A stretch of DNA of 64,000 nt from the NCBI RefSeq assembly GCF_014836635.1, contig NZ_JACSQL010000001.1, positions 310,001 to 374,000 of the forward strand, read 5' to 3'. The notes beneath the pieces are model-generated. The model saw nothing but the letters and a program-made list of their open reading frames with translations, was not told the origin of the DNA and did not search any database. Shown here in pieces: positions 15,992 through 24,530 of this stretch. The position numbers were made by a program, and so were the translations under genes. This stretch comes from Paenibacillus gallinarum (GTDB lineage Bacteria > Bacillota > Bacilli > Paenibacillales > Paenibacillaceae). Numbering within the stretch: the stretch's first letter is position 1; each line of letters begins with the position of its first letter.

Positions 15992-16429
15992 ATGAGAAGG
16001 AAGGACAGAATGCGGAGATCAGGTGGTTTTCTACTTTTATTCGTATGTTTCCTATGTGCTGTGTTTTTACAAGGCTGTACTTCTTCTCGTCCTGCTCTTC
16101 AGGGGACAACATTATCCGAGATCTATCCAGGTGATATAACAAAGGTGGACAGAGTAGAACTGCTTGATGGAACAACGGGTAGAACAAAATGGCTGGATGA
16201 TCCGGGTGAGATCCGTCTATGGATTGGAGGTTTAAAGGATGTGGTACTCATTCCAGAAGAAAATCAGGAGGGAAGTGTCGGCGGGATGTATGTAATCGGA
16301 TTCTACGAAGGTGAAGAAAGAAAACTTTGGTTTAGTCCACAATCCATAGAAGATGTTTATTATGAAACAAACGAGCTTTTTACAGGTCAAATTCAGTTAC
16401 TATTCGAGCGTGAATTCAGTACACCATAA
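15992..16429 (+). CDS. putative lipoprotein
   Basis: A 145-residue protein with a basic start (RRKDRMRRSGG), a hydrophobic segment and the lipobox LQGC at about residues 23-26, so it is probably lipid-anchored. The mature part has DITKVDRVELLDGTTGRTKW and a Trp/Tyr-rich strand region, typical of small Bacillales lipoproteins of unknown role. ATG 15992 has AGGAGG at about six bases. It is downstream of VanW and could be cotranscribed (63 bases between). Confidence 0.68.
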   Translation: MRRKDRMRRSGGFLLLFVCFLCAVFLQGCTSSRPALQGTTLSEIYPGDITKVDRVELLDGTTGRTKWLDDPGEIRLWIGGLKDVVLIPEENQEGSVGGMYVIGFYEGEERKLWFSPQSIEDVYYETNELFTGQIQLLFEREFSTP

Positions 16430-16491
16430 GGAAAGGTAACGTAAGGAAGGGTCTCAATACATAAGTGAAAATCCGAAGGGGGAAAGCTCAG

Positions 16492-17163
16492 ATGGAACAT
16501 ATTAAAGCGGTTATTTTTGATCTAGACAATACGCTGCTGGATCGAACGACGACCTTTCGAAAGTTTGCAGAAGGGTTTATGAAGCAGTATTTTGGGCATA
16601 TCGAATCAACGGATCTATGGCTTGCGCAAATGATTGAGCGCGATGAGGATGGATATAAAAATAAGCCTGTGCTGTTCGCAGAACTGCTGAGCGAATTCCC
16701 TTGGAACAACGAACAAAATAAACCGCTCGTAGATGATCTGATGAAATACTATGCTGAGAACTACGTAATAAGTGCTGTCCTTATGGAACAGGCTGAAGAG
16801 GTCATTGCTTACGCGAAAGAAAAGTATAAGACAGGGATCATTACGAACGGCAGGAATGCGGTCCAGTATGGCAAAATTGATCATCTCGGGTTAAGGGAAC
16901 ATTTTGATGTGATTGTGGTATCCGAGGAGGCGGGATGCAAGAAACCGGACCCACGTATTTTTCAAGTGGCATTAGAGCGGCTAAACGTAAAACCTGAGGA
17001 ATGTTTATTTATTGGAGATCACCCGATTAATGATGTGGAGGGGGCGCACATGCTGGGAATGCATACGATCTGGATGAGGGTTAACCAGCCTTGGTGTGAG
17101 GCGAACAAGGCAAAACCACTGCACACCATTAATCAAATTGATGAACTGCTACGCATAATGTAA
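16492..17163 (+). CDS. HAD-superfamily hydrolase (HAD-IA)
   Basis: A 223-residue phosphatase-like HAD protein. VIFDLDNTLLD gives nucleophile Asp10 and acid Asp12, GIITNG motif II, GCKKPDPRIF motif III and FIGDHPINDVEGA motif IV. The cap is alpha-helical. This subfamily includes YjjG/YfnB-type nucleotidases and phosphoglycolate-type phosphatases; the substrate is not readable. ATG 16492 follows AAGGGGGAAA by nine bases. All catalytic residues are present, unlike the DxY variant at 6223. Confidence 0.88.
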   Translation: MEHIKAVIFDLDNTLLDRTTTFRKFAEGFMKQYFGHIESTDLWLAQMIERDEDGYKNKPVLFAELLSEFPWNNEQNKPLVDDLMKYYAENYVISAVLMEQAEEVIAYAKEKYKTGIITNGRNAVQYGKIDHLGLREHFDVIVVSEEAGCKKPDPRIFQVALERLNVKPEECLFIGDHPINDVEGAHMLGMHTIWMRVNQPWCEANKAKPLHTINQIDELLRIM

Positions 17164-17206
17164 TTCTCTTCCTTCTTTCTTAACTGGTTAACTTCTGACC
17201 CTATTC

Positions 17207-17428
17207 TTAATTTTCACTTTCTTTCTGGACAGCCACAGCGTAGAAATAGCTAAGCATCGAGATGATTTGAACGATGGTAAGTGGATCTCTCCATCGTCCG
17301 GCTTGTAATGAAAGGATTGTAGAAGTGAAGAACACGAGTAAAGAAAAATACTTCAAATAATTCTGGCTTCCCATTCGGAAAATGAGCAAGACACAGAATA
17401 ACAGGGCAATACAAAGCAAGACGATCAT
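17207..17428 (-). CDS. small membrane protein
   Basis: A 73-residue protein with two or three hydrophobic stretches (IVLLCIALLFCVLLIFRMG, FSLLVFFTSTILSLQAG, VQIISMLSYFYAVAV). AGAGGAG lies eight bases before the ATG. No family recognised. It converges on the HAD gene. Confidence 0.6.
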   Translation of the reverse strand: MIVLLCIALLFCVLLIFRMGSQNYLKYFSLLVFFTSTILSLQAGRWRDPLTIVQIISMLSYFYAVAVQKESEN

Positions 17429-17574
17429 GGTAAAACTCCTCTACTATTCATGAATACAATTATGTTAACATTAATGAATATTTCATTGGAAGTATATAAC
17501 AAATATTAAAAAGAAGTCTATATTTAATTTAGTAATGGGATGTCTATGGTGACTGTAGGGAAGAGGTGAAAGCG

Positions 17575-17994
17575 ATGACAGTTTCGTATCCGATTCAGAT
17601 TAATGAAGTACTAGAAAGACACGAAGTTCCTGAACTCAGAGGCAAAGTGAGCTGGGGGAGAAGGGAGGAAGATTATCCTGCTCTACTAGATCATTGCCTG
17701 CTATGGGCAACTGCCCGAAATGAACAAGGAAGATTGGTCGCCTTTGGTTATATTACCGGTCCGGGTGAAGCTTTTGAACATGGATACATGGAGGATGTGA
17801 TGGTGGATCCAGAAGAGCAGGGCAAGGGGATAGGGAAATCACTTGTTCAGTCATTACTACAGGCAGCGGAAGATAGCGGAATTTCTATTGTGACTGTCAA
17901 TTACAGTAAGCAGCATGAGTCCTTTTATAAAGAATGTGGGTTTACACCTTGCGGCGGTGCAGTATGGAGGTCCAGAAAGGAAGAGGAGAAATGA
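17575..17994 (+). CDS. GNAT-family N-acetyltransferase
   Basis: A 139-residue GNAT protein. MEDVMVDPEEQGKGIGKSLV holds the acetyl-CoA pyrophosphate-binding QxxGxG-type loop, and ESFYKECGFTPC is the usual C-terminal strand. The acceptor is unknown. ATG 17575 has AGAGGTG at good spacing. The stop overlaps the next gene's start as ATGA, so the two are translationally coupled. Confidence 0.88.
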   Translation: MTVSYPIQINEVLERHEVPELRGKVSWGRREEDYPALLDHCLLWATARNEQGRLVAFGYITGPGEAFEHGYMEDVMVDPEEQGKGIGKSLVQSLLQAAEDSGISIVTVNYSKQHESFYKECGFTPCGGAVWRSRKEEEK

Positions 17995-18605
17995 GGATAC
18001 AAGCGGCTCGCAAACTAAAAATAGGCGCTGGTGTGTTGCTTGTTGTAATCGGTGTCTTCCTTGTTCTATCTAGTAACTCAGGAAACAAGAAGGAGGCGGG
18101 GATTCATACCTCAGCCCAGACGATTCCCTTAGAAAAAACAGAACTGTATTTAATGAATGGAGTTGGAGAACGGTGGGAGGTCCAGGACTATATGATCTTA
18201 ATTAGTAACGGACAAATCTTAAGAGGAAATGCAGAGCTCACTTACACAGGCGATCCTAACGATCTTGCTCAAACACGGAATTTTGAAATTAGTTTCTACG
18301 AAATAAATGAGGGTGGAGAAAGAAAGGGAGTCTTTTCGCGGGAATATCATCTAGTCAGCAGTAGCAGAACAGTAGATAACCCTCTTAATATTATAGAAAA
18401 TGCAAAAAATCTCGGTACTAACGTTCACGAGTATTCTTATGACGAGTTAAATAAGGATGAGACCACCTATGAGTCTACTTTTGCTGAAATTATATGGGAT
18501 GACGAAATGGGAAAGATCCATAAAGAAGTGGTGGATCTGAGCATACGTAGACAAGTGAAGGTAGATCATTATTCAGAAAAAGAGGCATCTTCTGAAAATA
18601 AGTAG
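17991..18605 (+). CDS. signal-anchored hypothetical protein
   Basis: A 204-residue protein with an N-terminal membrane segment (LKIGAGVLLVVIGVFLVLSS) followed by a polar extracytoplasmic domain. The domain includes ELYLMNGVGERWEVQDYMILIS and FAEIIWDDEMGKIHKEVVDL; no family recognised. ATG 17991 overlaps the upstream stop and has AGGAAGAGGAG before it. Coupled to the acetyltransferase. Confidence 0.62.
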   Translation: MRIQAARKLKIGAGVLLVVIGVFLVLSSNSGNKKEAGIHTSAQTIPLEKTELYLMNGVGERWEVQDYMILISNGQILRGNAELTYTGDPNDLAQTRNFEISFYEINEGGERKGVFSREYHLVSSSRTVDNPLNIIENAKNLGTNVHEYSYDELNKDETTYESTFAEIIWDDEMGKIHKEVVDLSIRRQVKVDHYSEKEASSENK

Positions 18606-18676
18606 GAGTTCGTCTTTCGTGAGATGTTAATTAAAGCTGTACATATAACTAGAGCGTATTAGAAATGAGGACATAT

Positions 18677-19096
18677 ATGAATTTATTTTCAAAGCGTAGT
18701 TTCTTTATTCTGACCGTAATTACCTGTATATTCTTAATCTCAGGTTGTGGGGGTCCGAGTAGACAAGATGTTATGAAATATTTAGAACCTTCTGGGGAAG
18801 GTGAGTATGCTGTCCATTTTTTTTACGAAGATAGCTTGCCCATGACGGAAACAAATGAATTAAATATTTTTCATAACTCTCATCCTATTTTTCTAGATAC
18901 CATTAATAAAATTCAATTTTGGAATCAAGACATAGAACCTTATGAGAAATGGGCCAAGGTACTCGGTATTAAGGATTTTCCCGTGTATTTGGTCATGGAT
19001 GCAGAAGGGATCGTATTAGAAACTCCCTATTTAAGCAGAGTAAAAGAATTTTTAAAGGAAGAATTGTTGCCAAAAGACACTAATTCTAATCAGTAA
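18677..19096 (+). CDS. putative lipoprotein with a thioredoxin-like segment
   Basis: A 139-residue protein. The signal ends in LISGCGG, a standard lipobox. The mature part (AKVLGIKDFPVYLVMDAEGIVLET) resembles the cis-Pro strand region of thioredoxin-like folds, but there is no CxxC. ATG 18677 has GAGGA six bases upstream, inside the frame that begins at ATG 18665. A terminator shared with the convergent P450 gene follows. Confidence 0.65.
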   Translation: MNLFSKRSFFILTVITCIFLISGCGGPSRQDVMKYLEPSGEGEYAVHFFYEDSLPMTETNELNIFHNSHPIFLDTINKIQFWNQDIEPYEKWAKVLGIKDFPVYLVMDAEGIVLETPYLSRVKEFLKEELLPKDTNSNQ

Positions 19097-19115
19097 ATAA
19101 CCACAGTAGAGAATC

Positions 19116-19152
19116 AAAAAAGGGGAATCAGAATGAAACCTGATTCCCCTTA
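19116..19152. terminator. bidirectional terminator
   Basis: AAGGGGAATCAG pairs with CTGATTCCCCTT around eight bases; A-run on the left gives a T-run on the minus strand. Serves the lipoprotein gene and the convergent P450 gene. Confidence 0.85.
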
Positions 19153-19189
19153 GTATTGACACTATTCTTTCAGCTGAATTAAATAAATT

Positions 19190-20458
19190 TTATTTCGATC
19201 TTACATTTTTCAGTACAATGTTGCTGTGGGGTAGTGATGGAATGTCGTTAAAGCTATAACTGAAATCTTGTTCTGGGATCTCATAACTCATTTTATTAGC
19301 AAGGTAGTCGAGGCTTTCCTTCATAATCTCAATCGTAATAAACTCCCCAGCACAGCGATGCCCTGTATCGTAATCACCGCCGCCTTGCGGGATGAAATTA
19401 AACGGGGTTCCTCTCCAGTCTTTAAAACGATCCGGTCTAAACTGCTCCGGCTGATCCCACAAATCAGGATGGTGATTGGTACCATACAGATCGAGTAGTG
19501 TAAGTTCACCCTTCTTAAATTCATAGCCTTGCCATGTGAAATCTTCCTTCACTCTTGCTCCGCTAAAAGGGAAGAATGGATAAAAACGTCGGACTTCCTG
19601 AACAAAGTTTTGTAAGTAAGTTTCATCCCCGGAGGCTAGTTTTTCACGTTCTTCCGGTTGCTGAATAACAGCTAAGGCCGTAAAGGTGACATAGATGGAG
19701 ACCGCTACAATGGGCCGAATAATATTAAGAACTTCAACGGATGCCGTCTCCGGATCAAGCAGCTCTCCCGTTAGGTCACGATGCCAAGAGAAGGTGTAGA
19801 GCGCTGTATCTTCTGCTGGATGGATCTTGCCTTCGCGTACTTCTTCCACAAGACCTGTTATCCATTTTTCTGCTTTGGAACGTGCTCGTTTACCCTTCAT
19901 ATGTGCTACGCCAATGGCAGCAGTTGCTTCAATCATGGCACCGAGCCATTCACTTTTTTCCTTCACTTCATCGATTGCTAGAGGGACACCTGCCCATTCA
20001 CAGGCAATACGGCACAGAAGCTCCTGTGATTCCTCATAGATTTCGATTTCTTTTTTGGTTTCCCAGCGGCCCACGGCAAGACCCCAATGTTTGCTCGTAA
20101 TCTCTCTTATTTTCTGAAGACCTTCACGAGACATAAGGGACATAAACATCGCTTTCCGGTGATGGTGTTCTTCTCCATCTAAGGTTTGCACTCCGTTCTC
20201 ACCAAAAAGCGTTTTCAATACTCGCTTGGGAGCTGCACCCTCTCTAACAAATTTCTTGTTGTCATAAAAAAGCTGAGCAGCTTCTTCACCGCGCATGCAG
20301 ATCGCTTTTTCCCCAAGCAACCGTGTCTCAAACAGATTGGACTGAAATCCAATCGCGCGGTTTGTGATATATAAGTAACCTTCTTTGAGAACGTTTAGCG
20401 TATTATCTAATCCTTCTTCTCTTGGAAATGATCTTGTTTCTTCCATTTGATATGACAC
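19190..20458 (-). CDS. cypC: fatty-acid peroxygenase, cytochrome P450 CYP152 family
   Basis: A 422-residue soluble P450 closely resembling B. subtilis CypC (YbdT, P450-BSbeta): NTLNVLKEGYLYITNR, YDNKKFVREGAAPKRV and FVQEVRRFYPFFPFSGA follow it throughout. The heme ligand is Cys369 in GHRCAGE, within QGGGDYDTGHRCAGE. Arg248-Pro249 in NIIRPIVAVS corresponds to the Arg-Pro pair that binds the fatty-acid carboxylate and replaces the usual I-helix acid-alcohol pair, the reason these enzymes use hydrogen peroxide and need no redox partner. Products are alpha/beta-hydroxy fatty acids, sometimes terminal alkenes. GGAGG lies just before the ATG. No redox partner gene nearby, as expected. Confidence 0.94.
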   Translation of the reverse strand: MSYQMEETRSFPREEGLDNTLNVLKEGYLYITNRAIGFQSNLFETRLLGEKAICMRGEEAAQLFYDNKKFVREGAAPKRVLKTLFGENGVQTLDGEEHHHRKAMFMSLMSREGLQKIREITSKHWGLAVGRWETKKEIEIYEESQELLCRIACEWAGVPLAIDEVKEKSEWLGAMIEATAAIGVAHMKGKRARSKAEKWITGLVEEVREGKIHPAEDTALYTFSWHRDLTGELLDPETASVEVLNIIRPIVAVSIYVTFTALAVIQQPEEREKLASGDETYLQNFVQEVRRFYPFFPFSGARVKEDFTWQGYEFKKGELTLLDLYGTNHHPDLWDQPEQFRPDRFKDWRGTPFNFIPQGGGDYDTGHRCAGEFITIEIMKESLDYLANKMSYEIPEQDFSYSFNDIPSLPHSNIVLKNVRSK

Positions 20459-20603
20459 CTCCTGAATTTGAATTCTATGTACACTTGTATTATTAGATTA
20501 ATACCCGAATATGAATTCTTTATAACAGAAGGTGAGTAGGAGAAGTGCTATTTTCGCATGTTACTCATTACAAAGAGCTTATATACTAATTTCAATTCCT
20601 TAT

Positions 20604-21341
20604 TTATGTAGTCGCTTCACTGCTGACCGCTACAGTCCCTGCAGGGATTGAATGAGCATGGTAGCTGCCATCTTCTCTAATTTCTAATGCATTTAATTGT
20701 TTTCCATAAGCACAGGCTCCATCAATACCGATTTTATCTTCCTGAAACCAAATATCAGCCCGCTCGTGTAAATGGACGGTAGGCGTATGACCAAAGACAA
20801 CGATTTTGTCGAGATTCGTAGCCTGATCATGAAACATCTCTCTAATCCAAATAAAATCATCTTCGGGTTGCTCTTTAAAGTCGGCATAAAAAGGATTGAT
20901 GCCTGCATGTACAAAGAGATGGGTAGCGTTTTCATAATATAAAGGCAAAGAAGTAAGGAATTCTAGATGGTGGGAAAAATGTGTTTTAATAAAAGCTTTT
21001 GCTTGTTCATAAGTTTCCTGATTCAGCTCTTCAGGAGAGCAGGATAAATCACAGTAACTGGCTAACGTTTGACGAGCACCATTTCTAATCCACCGTGCAT
21101 CTTCATCCTCTAGAATAGCATCGAGAAACAGTTGATCATGATTGCCTTTGAGAACAATGACCCCATGATCACGGTGAAGTGTCATGATCTGGTCTACGAC
21201 CTCTTTACTGCGTGGGCCACGATCAACGTAATCTCCTAAAAGTATAAGCTGATCTTGCTCGGGCTGATATTTTACTTTGTGGAGTAAGGCGTTAAATTCG
21301 TCATAACACCCATGTAAATCACTGATAACAATGGTTCTGAT
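20604..21341 (-). CDS. serine/threonine-type metallophosphatase; non-canonical start likely
   Basis: A 245-residue calcineurin-like phosphatase. TIVISDLHGCYDEF, LLGDYVDRGP, LKGNHDQ, FVHAGI and VFGHTPT are the five metal and phosphate motifs, as in PrpE, PrpA or ApaH-type enzymes. The homologous start should lie at R-T-I-V-I-S-D-L-H-G; there the codon before Arg is ATC (21341), eight bases after AAAGGAG. GTG at 21350 overlaps the ribosome site, and TTG 21359 and 21377 have none. So either an AUC start is used or an upstream start is used inefficiently. Substrates may be phosphoproteins or dinucleoside polyphosphates. Confidence 0.88.
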   Translation of the reverse strand: MRTIVISDLHGCYDEFNALLHKVKYQPEQDQLILLGDYVDRGPRSKEVVDQIMTLHRDHGVIVLKGNHDQLFLDAILEDEDARWIRNGARQTLASYCDLSCSPEELNQETYEQAKAFIKTHFSHHLEFLTSLPLYYENATHLFVHAGINPFYADFKEQPEDDFIWIREMFHDQATNLDKIVVFGHTPTVHLHERADIWFQEDKIGIDGACAYGKQLNALEIREDGSYHAHSIPAGTVAVSSEATT

Positions 21342-21506
21342 ACCGAGCACTCCTTTCAAAAAGATAGATGAAAACAAAGCCAGATTTCATTATTTTCCAT
21401 TATATCTGAATCAAACGGATTTTGGGATATTTTAATCTATCGTTTATAAAATTCTCTATACGTTTAATTAGTTAACAACAACGAAATATAGAGGGAGAGA
21501 GCGAAC

Positions 21507-21641
21507 ATGGCAGATAATAGAGAGCGCCCGACAAATCGCAAGAAGAATATGACGATTATCGGTATAATCGTAGTAGTTCTTATCATAGCCGCATTCTTAA
21601 TGAATTACTTTGGTAACTATACAACAGTAACTGGCGGTTAG
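21507..21641 (+). CDS. 44-residue single-pass membrane protein
   Basis: A short frame with a polar, Arg/Asn-rich start (ADNRERPTNRKKN), one hydrophobic helix (MTIIGIIVVVLIIAAFLMNY) and a small polar tail. A GAGGGAGAG site lies just upstream and a strong terminator follows at 21685, so it forms its own transcription unit. Similar tiny proteins are common in Bacillales; function unknown. Confidence 0.65.
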   Translation: MADNRERPTNRKKNMTIIGIIVVVLIIAAFLMNYFGNYTTVTGG

Positions 21642-21684
21642 GTTAATTACATTATATAAATAAAGTAGATTGAGCTACATACGA

Positions 21685-21716
21685 CAAGCCCTTGCTTTTA
21701 GCGAGGGCCTTTTTGT
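21685..21716 (+). terminator. rho-independent terminator
   Basis: GCCCTTGC pairs with GCGAGGGC (one G-T pair) across TTTTA and is followed by CTTTTTG. Confidence 0.88.
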
Positions 21717-21789
21717 ATTTTCATAAATGAATAATAAAAACGTGGATTATCCATAAATTGTAAGATAAACTGATGAAAAGGAGGTACCG

Positions 21790-22278
21790 ATGGTGAAATA
21801 TCTACTTTTTCTAGGAACGATAATTCTTCTAGTTGGATGTGGGAATACATCTTCTCAATTCATTACACAGCCGAAAGTGCAAACGGAAGAACCGTTTGTA
21901 CAAGATCCTTTGGAAACAGAGAGCAAACATCTTACATCTCTATCTCCTCAGTACTTAGATGAGAGTAAATATACAGGAGATGAACTTGAGATCGTAAGAT
22001 TAATCAACCAGAGAGCAGAGTATTTGTGGGAAGGTAACGAAGAAGAATATCTTACGTTATTTACAGAGGATCGTCCGGTATCTCAAATTCCAAATTACCA
22101 GATTCAAGAACTTGTGATAGAAGATGAGATCGCTTTTCAAGAACAGAAGCAAATCTATCAGGTTGCGTGCAGAATCAAAGAAATTCATATAGATAAAACA
22201 GAGAGTTCTAGAGGATATGTATTCAAAAAAGATAAACAAGATGCGCAAGCAGCTTGGAAGATAGCAGATATTGATTAA
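21790..22278 (+). CDS. putative lipoprotein
   Basis: A 162-residue protein whose signal ends in the lipobox LVGCGN. The mature part is acidic and holds YTGDELEIVRLINQRAEYLWEG and a C-terminal KDAQAAWKIADID-like strand, which recalls NTF2-like small domains, though this is only an impression. AAGGAGG precedes the start. A weak link to pgsA: 59 bases separate the two genes. Confidence 0.65.
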   Translation: MVKYLLFLGTIILLVGCGNTSSQFITQPKVQTEEPFVQDPLETESKHLTSLSPQYLDESKYTGDELEIVRLINQRAEYLWEGNEEEYLTLFTEDRPVSQIPNYQIQELVIEDEIAFQEQKQIYQVACRIKEIHIDKTESSRGYVFKKDKQDAQAAWKIADID

Positions 22279-22337
22279 GGTAATTGGTCTTGTTTTGTAT
22301 TTTTTGTAGGAGCTCAGTGAAAAAGGAGGCAAGCGGA

Positions 22338-22913
22338 ATGAACCTCGCCAATCGGATTACCATCGCTAGAATAACAATGATTCCTTTGTTTATGCTCTGT
22401 TTTTATTTTTATTCCAATGTCGCAAGTTCGGAACAAGCACCGATCTGGACTACAATGAGCTATGTCTTGACTGTGTTTTTGTTTGTTCTTGCTGCGGGGA
22501 CAGATAAGCTTGATGGTTATGTGGCTCGAAAATATAATCAAATTACGAACTTGGGTAAGCTGCTTGACCCATTGGCAGATAAGTTGCTTATCTCTGCTGC
22601 CCTAATTATGATGGCAGAAGCAGGCATGGTTCCCGGATGGATGACTGTCATTATTATCGGCCGAGAATTCGCGATTACCGCTCTAAGAATGGCTGCTTCT
22701 GCGAGAGGAATTGCCCTTCCGGCAGATCAGTTTGGTAAAATAAAAATGGTCCTGCAGGTGATCGCCATTACGGCTGTACTTTTACATAACTTTCCGTTCC
22801 GTTTGTTTACCTCTTTTCCTGTAGATCAGGCATTTTTAGCTATCGCTACATTTGTGACCCTGTTATCAGGTTGTAATTATATTATCCGCAACTTGTCCTA
22901 TCTTAAAAATTAA
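22338..22913 (+). CDS. pgsA: CDP-diacylglycerol--glycerol-3-phosphate 3-phosphatidyltransferase
   Basis: A 191-residue integral membrane CDP-alcohol phosphatidyltransferase making phosphatidylglycerol phosphate. The signature D-x2-D-G-x2-A-R-x8-G-x3-D-x3-D is complete in TDKLDGYVARKYNQITNLG followed by KLLDPLADK. ANRITIARI at the start and GREFAITALRM later are typical of PgsA. ATG 22338 follows AAAGGAGG by eight bases. In Bacillales pgsA usually lies by cinA-recA; here it is alone between a lipoprotein and a cupin, so it may be a second copy. Confidence 0.9.
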   Translation: MNLANRITIARITMIPLFMLCFYFYSNVASSEQAPIWTTMSYVLTVFLFVLAAGTDKLDGYVARKYNQITNLGKLLDPLADKLLISAALIMMAEAGMVPGWMTVIIIGREFAITALRMAASARGIALPADQFGKIKMVLQVIAITAVLLHNFPFRLFTSFPVDQAFLAIATFVTLLSGCNYIIRNLSYLKN

Positions 22914-22927
22914 GAGGTGAAAGAATA

Positions 22928-23007
22928 ATGCATGAATTACGTCAAATAAAATGGAGCCAATCTACGAGAATCTCGCATCCATGATTGTGGAATTATTGGA
23001 GGAATGA
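22928..23007 (+). pseudogene. remnant, possibly the 5' end of a YezG/DUF600-type antitoxin gene
   Basis: AGAGGTG and ATG at 22928 open a frame MHELRQIK that shifts; the neighbouring frame from 22951 reads MEPIYENLASMIVELLEE and stops at 23005. IYENLASMIVELLEE resembles the N-terminal helix of DUF600 (YezG-like) antitoxins, IYxxIAxMIxxMIPEEW. Only this helix survives; the rest of the domain is absent, and the cupin gene begins right after. The identification is tentative. Confidence 0.35.
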
Positions 23008-23021
23008 TAGGTGATAACATC

Positions 23022-23363
23022 ATGATAAAAAATAAAGAATCGGCCGAACATTATATTTGGGGAGCAGGCTGTGATGGCTGGAAGCTTGTGAATGATCCGA
23101 GGCTAAGCATCATTCATGAAAAGATGCCTCCCAGTACATGTGAATCAAGACATTACCATGAGCTAGCAAGACAATTTTTCTTTATTCTCTCTGGTGTAGT
23201 AGAACTAGAGGTGGATGGAGTTATCTACACCCTCTCACAACAGGAAGGGATGGAAGTTCACGCGGGAGCCCCACACCAAATCTTCAACCGTACGGAAGAA
23301 GATGTAGAGTCTCTCGTTATCTCTTCACCGAGAACAGCCGGAGATCGGGTGGAGCTTACCTAA
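23022..23363 (+). CDS. cupin-domain protein
   Basis: A 113-residue single-cupin protein. ESRHYHELARQFFFILSG at about 43-60 is cupin motif 1 (HxH...E-like ligands) and GMEVHAGAPHQIFN at about 80-93 is motif 2 with its His. Small proteins of this type bind a metal and may be isomerases, dioxygenases or sensors; the substrate is unknown. ATG 23022 has AGGTGAT at eight bases; ATG 23004 sits too close to GGAGG. Confidence 0.85.
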   Translation: MIKNKESAEHYIWGAGCDGWKLVNDPRLSIIHEKMPPSTCESRHYHELARQFFFILSGVVELEVDGVIYTLSQQEGMEVHAGAPHQIFNRTEEDVESLVISSPRTAGDRVELT

Positions 23364-23441
23364 TGAGAGGAAAATTCACCATAGTGGTATTATCTCCTTC
23401 TAGTAGATAAGAGTAAAAAAAGGCTTCTGGCATTTATAATC

Positions 23442-23476
23442 AAAAAGCCTCTCGTCCAAAGGACGAGAGGCTTTAG
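23442..23476 (-). terminator. rho-independent terminator (minus strand)
   Basis: GCCTCTCGTCC pairs perfectly with GGACGAGAGGC across AAA. The T-run follows on the minus strand, so it ends transcripts from the kinase remnant to its right. Confidence 0.88.
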
Positions 23477-23503
23477 TGTTAATACCTAGGATATTTATCT
23501 TTA

Positions 23504-24344
23504 TCAGTGTTGTTCAATTAAGAATGTTTCTCCTGTTTTCTCAAAAAGCTTACTGATGATGGCTCTTTTTTCAGCCGTCATGCTAGGACGAAGGTGGTTA
23601 TAGTCACGTTATTGTGTATCGTACTCCTCTATAAATCGTAATGCACACGCGGCATGGTAATTAGCCAAATCCTTCGCAAACTGCCCATCTGGAAATCCTC
23701 TATGAAGCAGTTTCAAACCACCCGATAGTAAGGATATATGATGGTGAAAACGGTAGAATAACATTCTGTTAGGATCAAGCTTATCGTTCTTTAGATATCG
23801 GTAGAAATCCCCAAATCGTATTTCTAAAAAACTATGTTCATGCTCGATATCAAAGAACATTGCCCCCTCAATGTCGATCAAAAAGGGTTCTAGTTTGTCA
23901 TTCACAAGTACATGGTTAGGACCCAGTTCCGCGTGAATAAACCCATACTGCGTTCTAGGTTTGATTCTTGATTCAAGTTCACACAAAATATCGAGTAATT
24001 TGTTTTGATTGACCCCAATGTCTTTCATATATGGTGAAGCATACGATAACTGTACTTTGGCATTTTCCATTTGCTCGTAATGGCAGTTCTCGGTCCCCAT
24101 CTCACTATGATCCGCTTTTCCAAAAGTATACCTTTCGTTAGTATGCATACCAGCGAGCATATCCCCCAGCCGCTCAAACACTTTATCCTGAACTCGTGAA
24201 TCGGAATGATCAAAATAGGATTCTGCCGTTTGTCCGTCCACATATTCAACAAGCGCATAATCAAATGGGTAACTAACCGGTACCAAAAACTTTTTTCAGA
24301 TAATCCTGTAGATCAGTCTGGTCGAGATGGCATGTAATGTCCAC
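23504..24344 (-). pseudogene. decayed aminoglycoside-phosphotransferase-like kinase gene
   Basis: GGAG and GTG 24344 open a frame VDITCHLDQTDLQDYLKKVFG that hits a stop after about 23 residues. The next frame, from about 24286, resumes at YPFDYALVEYVDG and runs to a TAA at 23609-23611; after this stop the same frame continues RDYNHLRPSMTAEKRAI to a TGA at 23504. The surviving part holds GFIHAELGPNHVLVND (catalytic loop, with usual H-x-D/E-x-x-x-x-N) and FLIDIEGAMF (DFG-equivalent). The missing piece between VFG and YPFDYA is the N-lobe with its ATP-binding Lys, so a kinase is not expected. The C-terminal stop may be the natural end or a second lesion. Confidence 0.75.
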
Positions 24345-24465
24345 TAAACAACACTCCAATTTTAGTTTTTGCCGGCATCATTATTGTAAATAAATTCCCT
24401 GCCAAAATATAGACTTTTTCTTCGTGAAGAATTATGATGTTGAATAAGGTCTTGAAAAAAATAAA

Positions 24466-24503
24466 CAAAAATCCTTTGGATTAAAGTCCAAAGGATTTTT
24501 TTG
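24466..24503. terminator. rho-independent terminator (probably both strands)
   Basis: AAATCCTTTGGA pairs with TCCAAAGGATTT; A-run before and T-run after. It closes the rtcB operon on the minus strand. Confidence 0.88.
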
Positions 24504-24530
24504 ATGAAAGTCCAGTCTACCGGCAATTAA

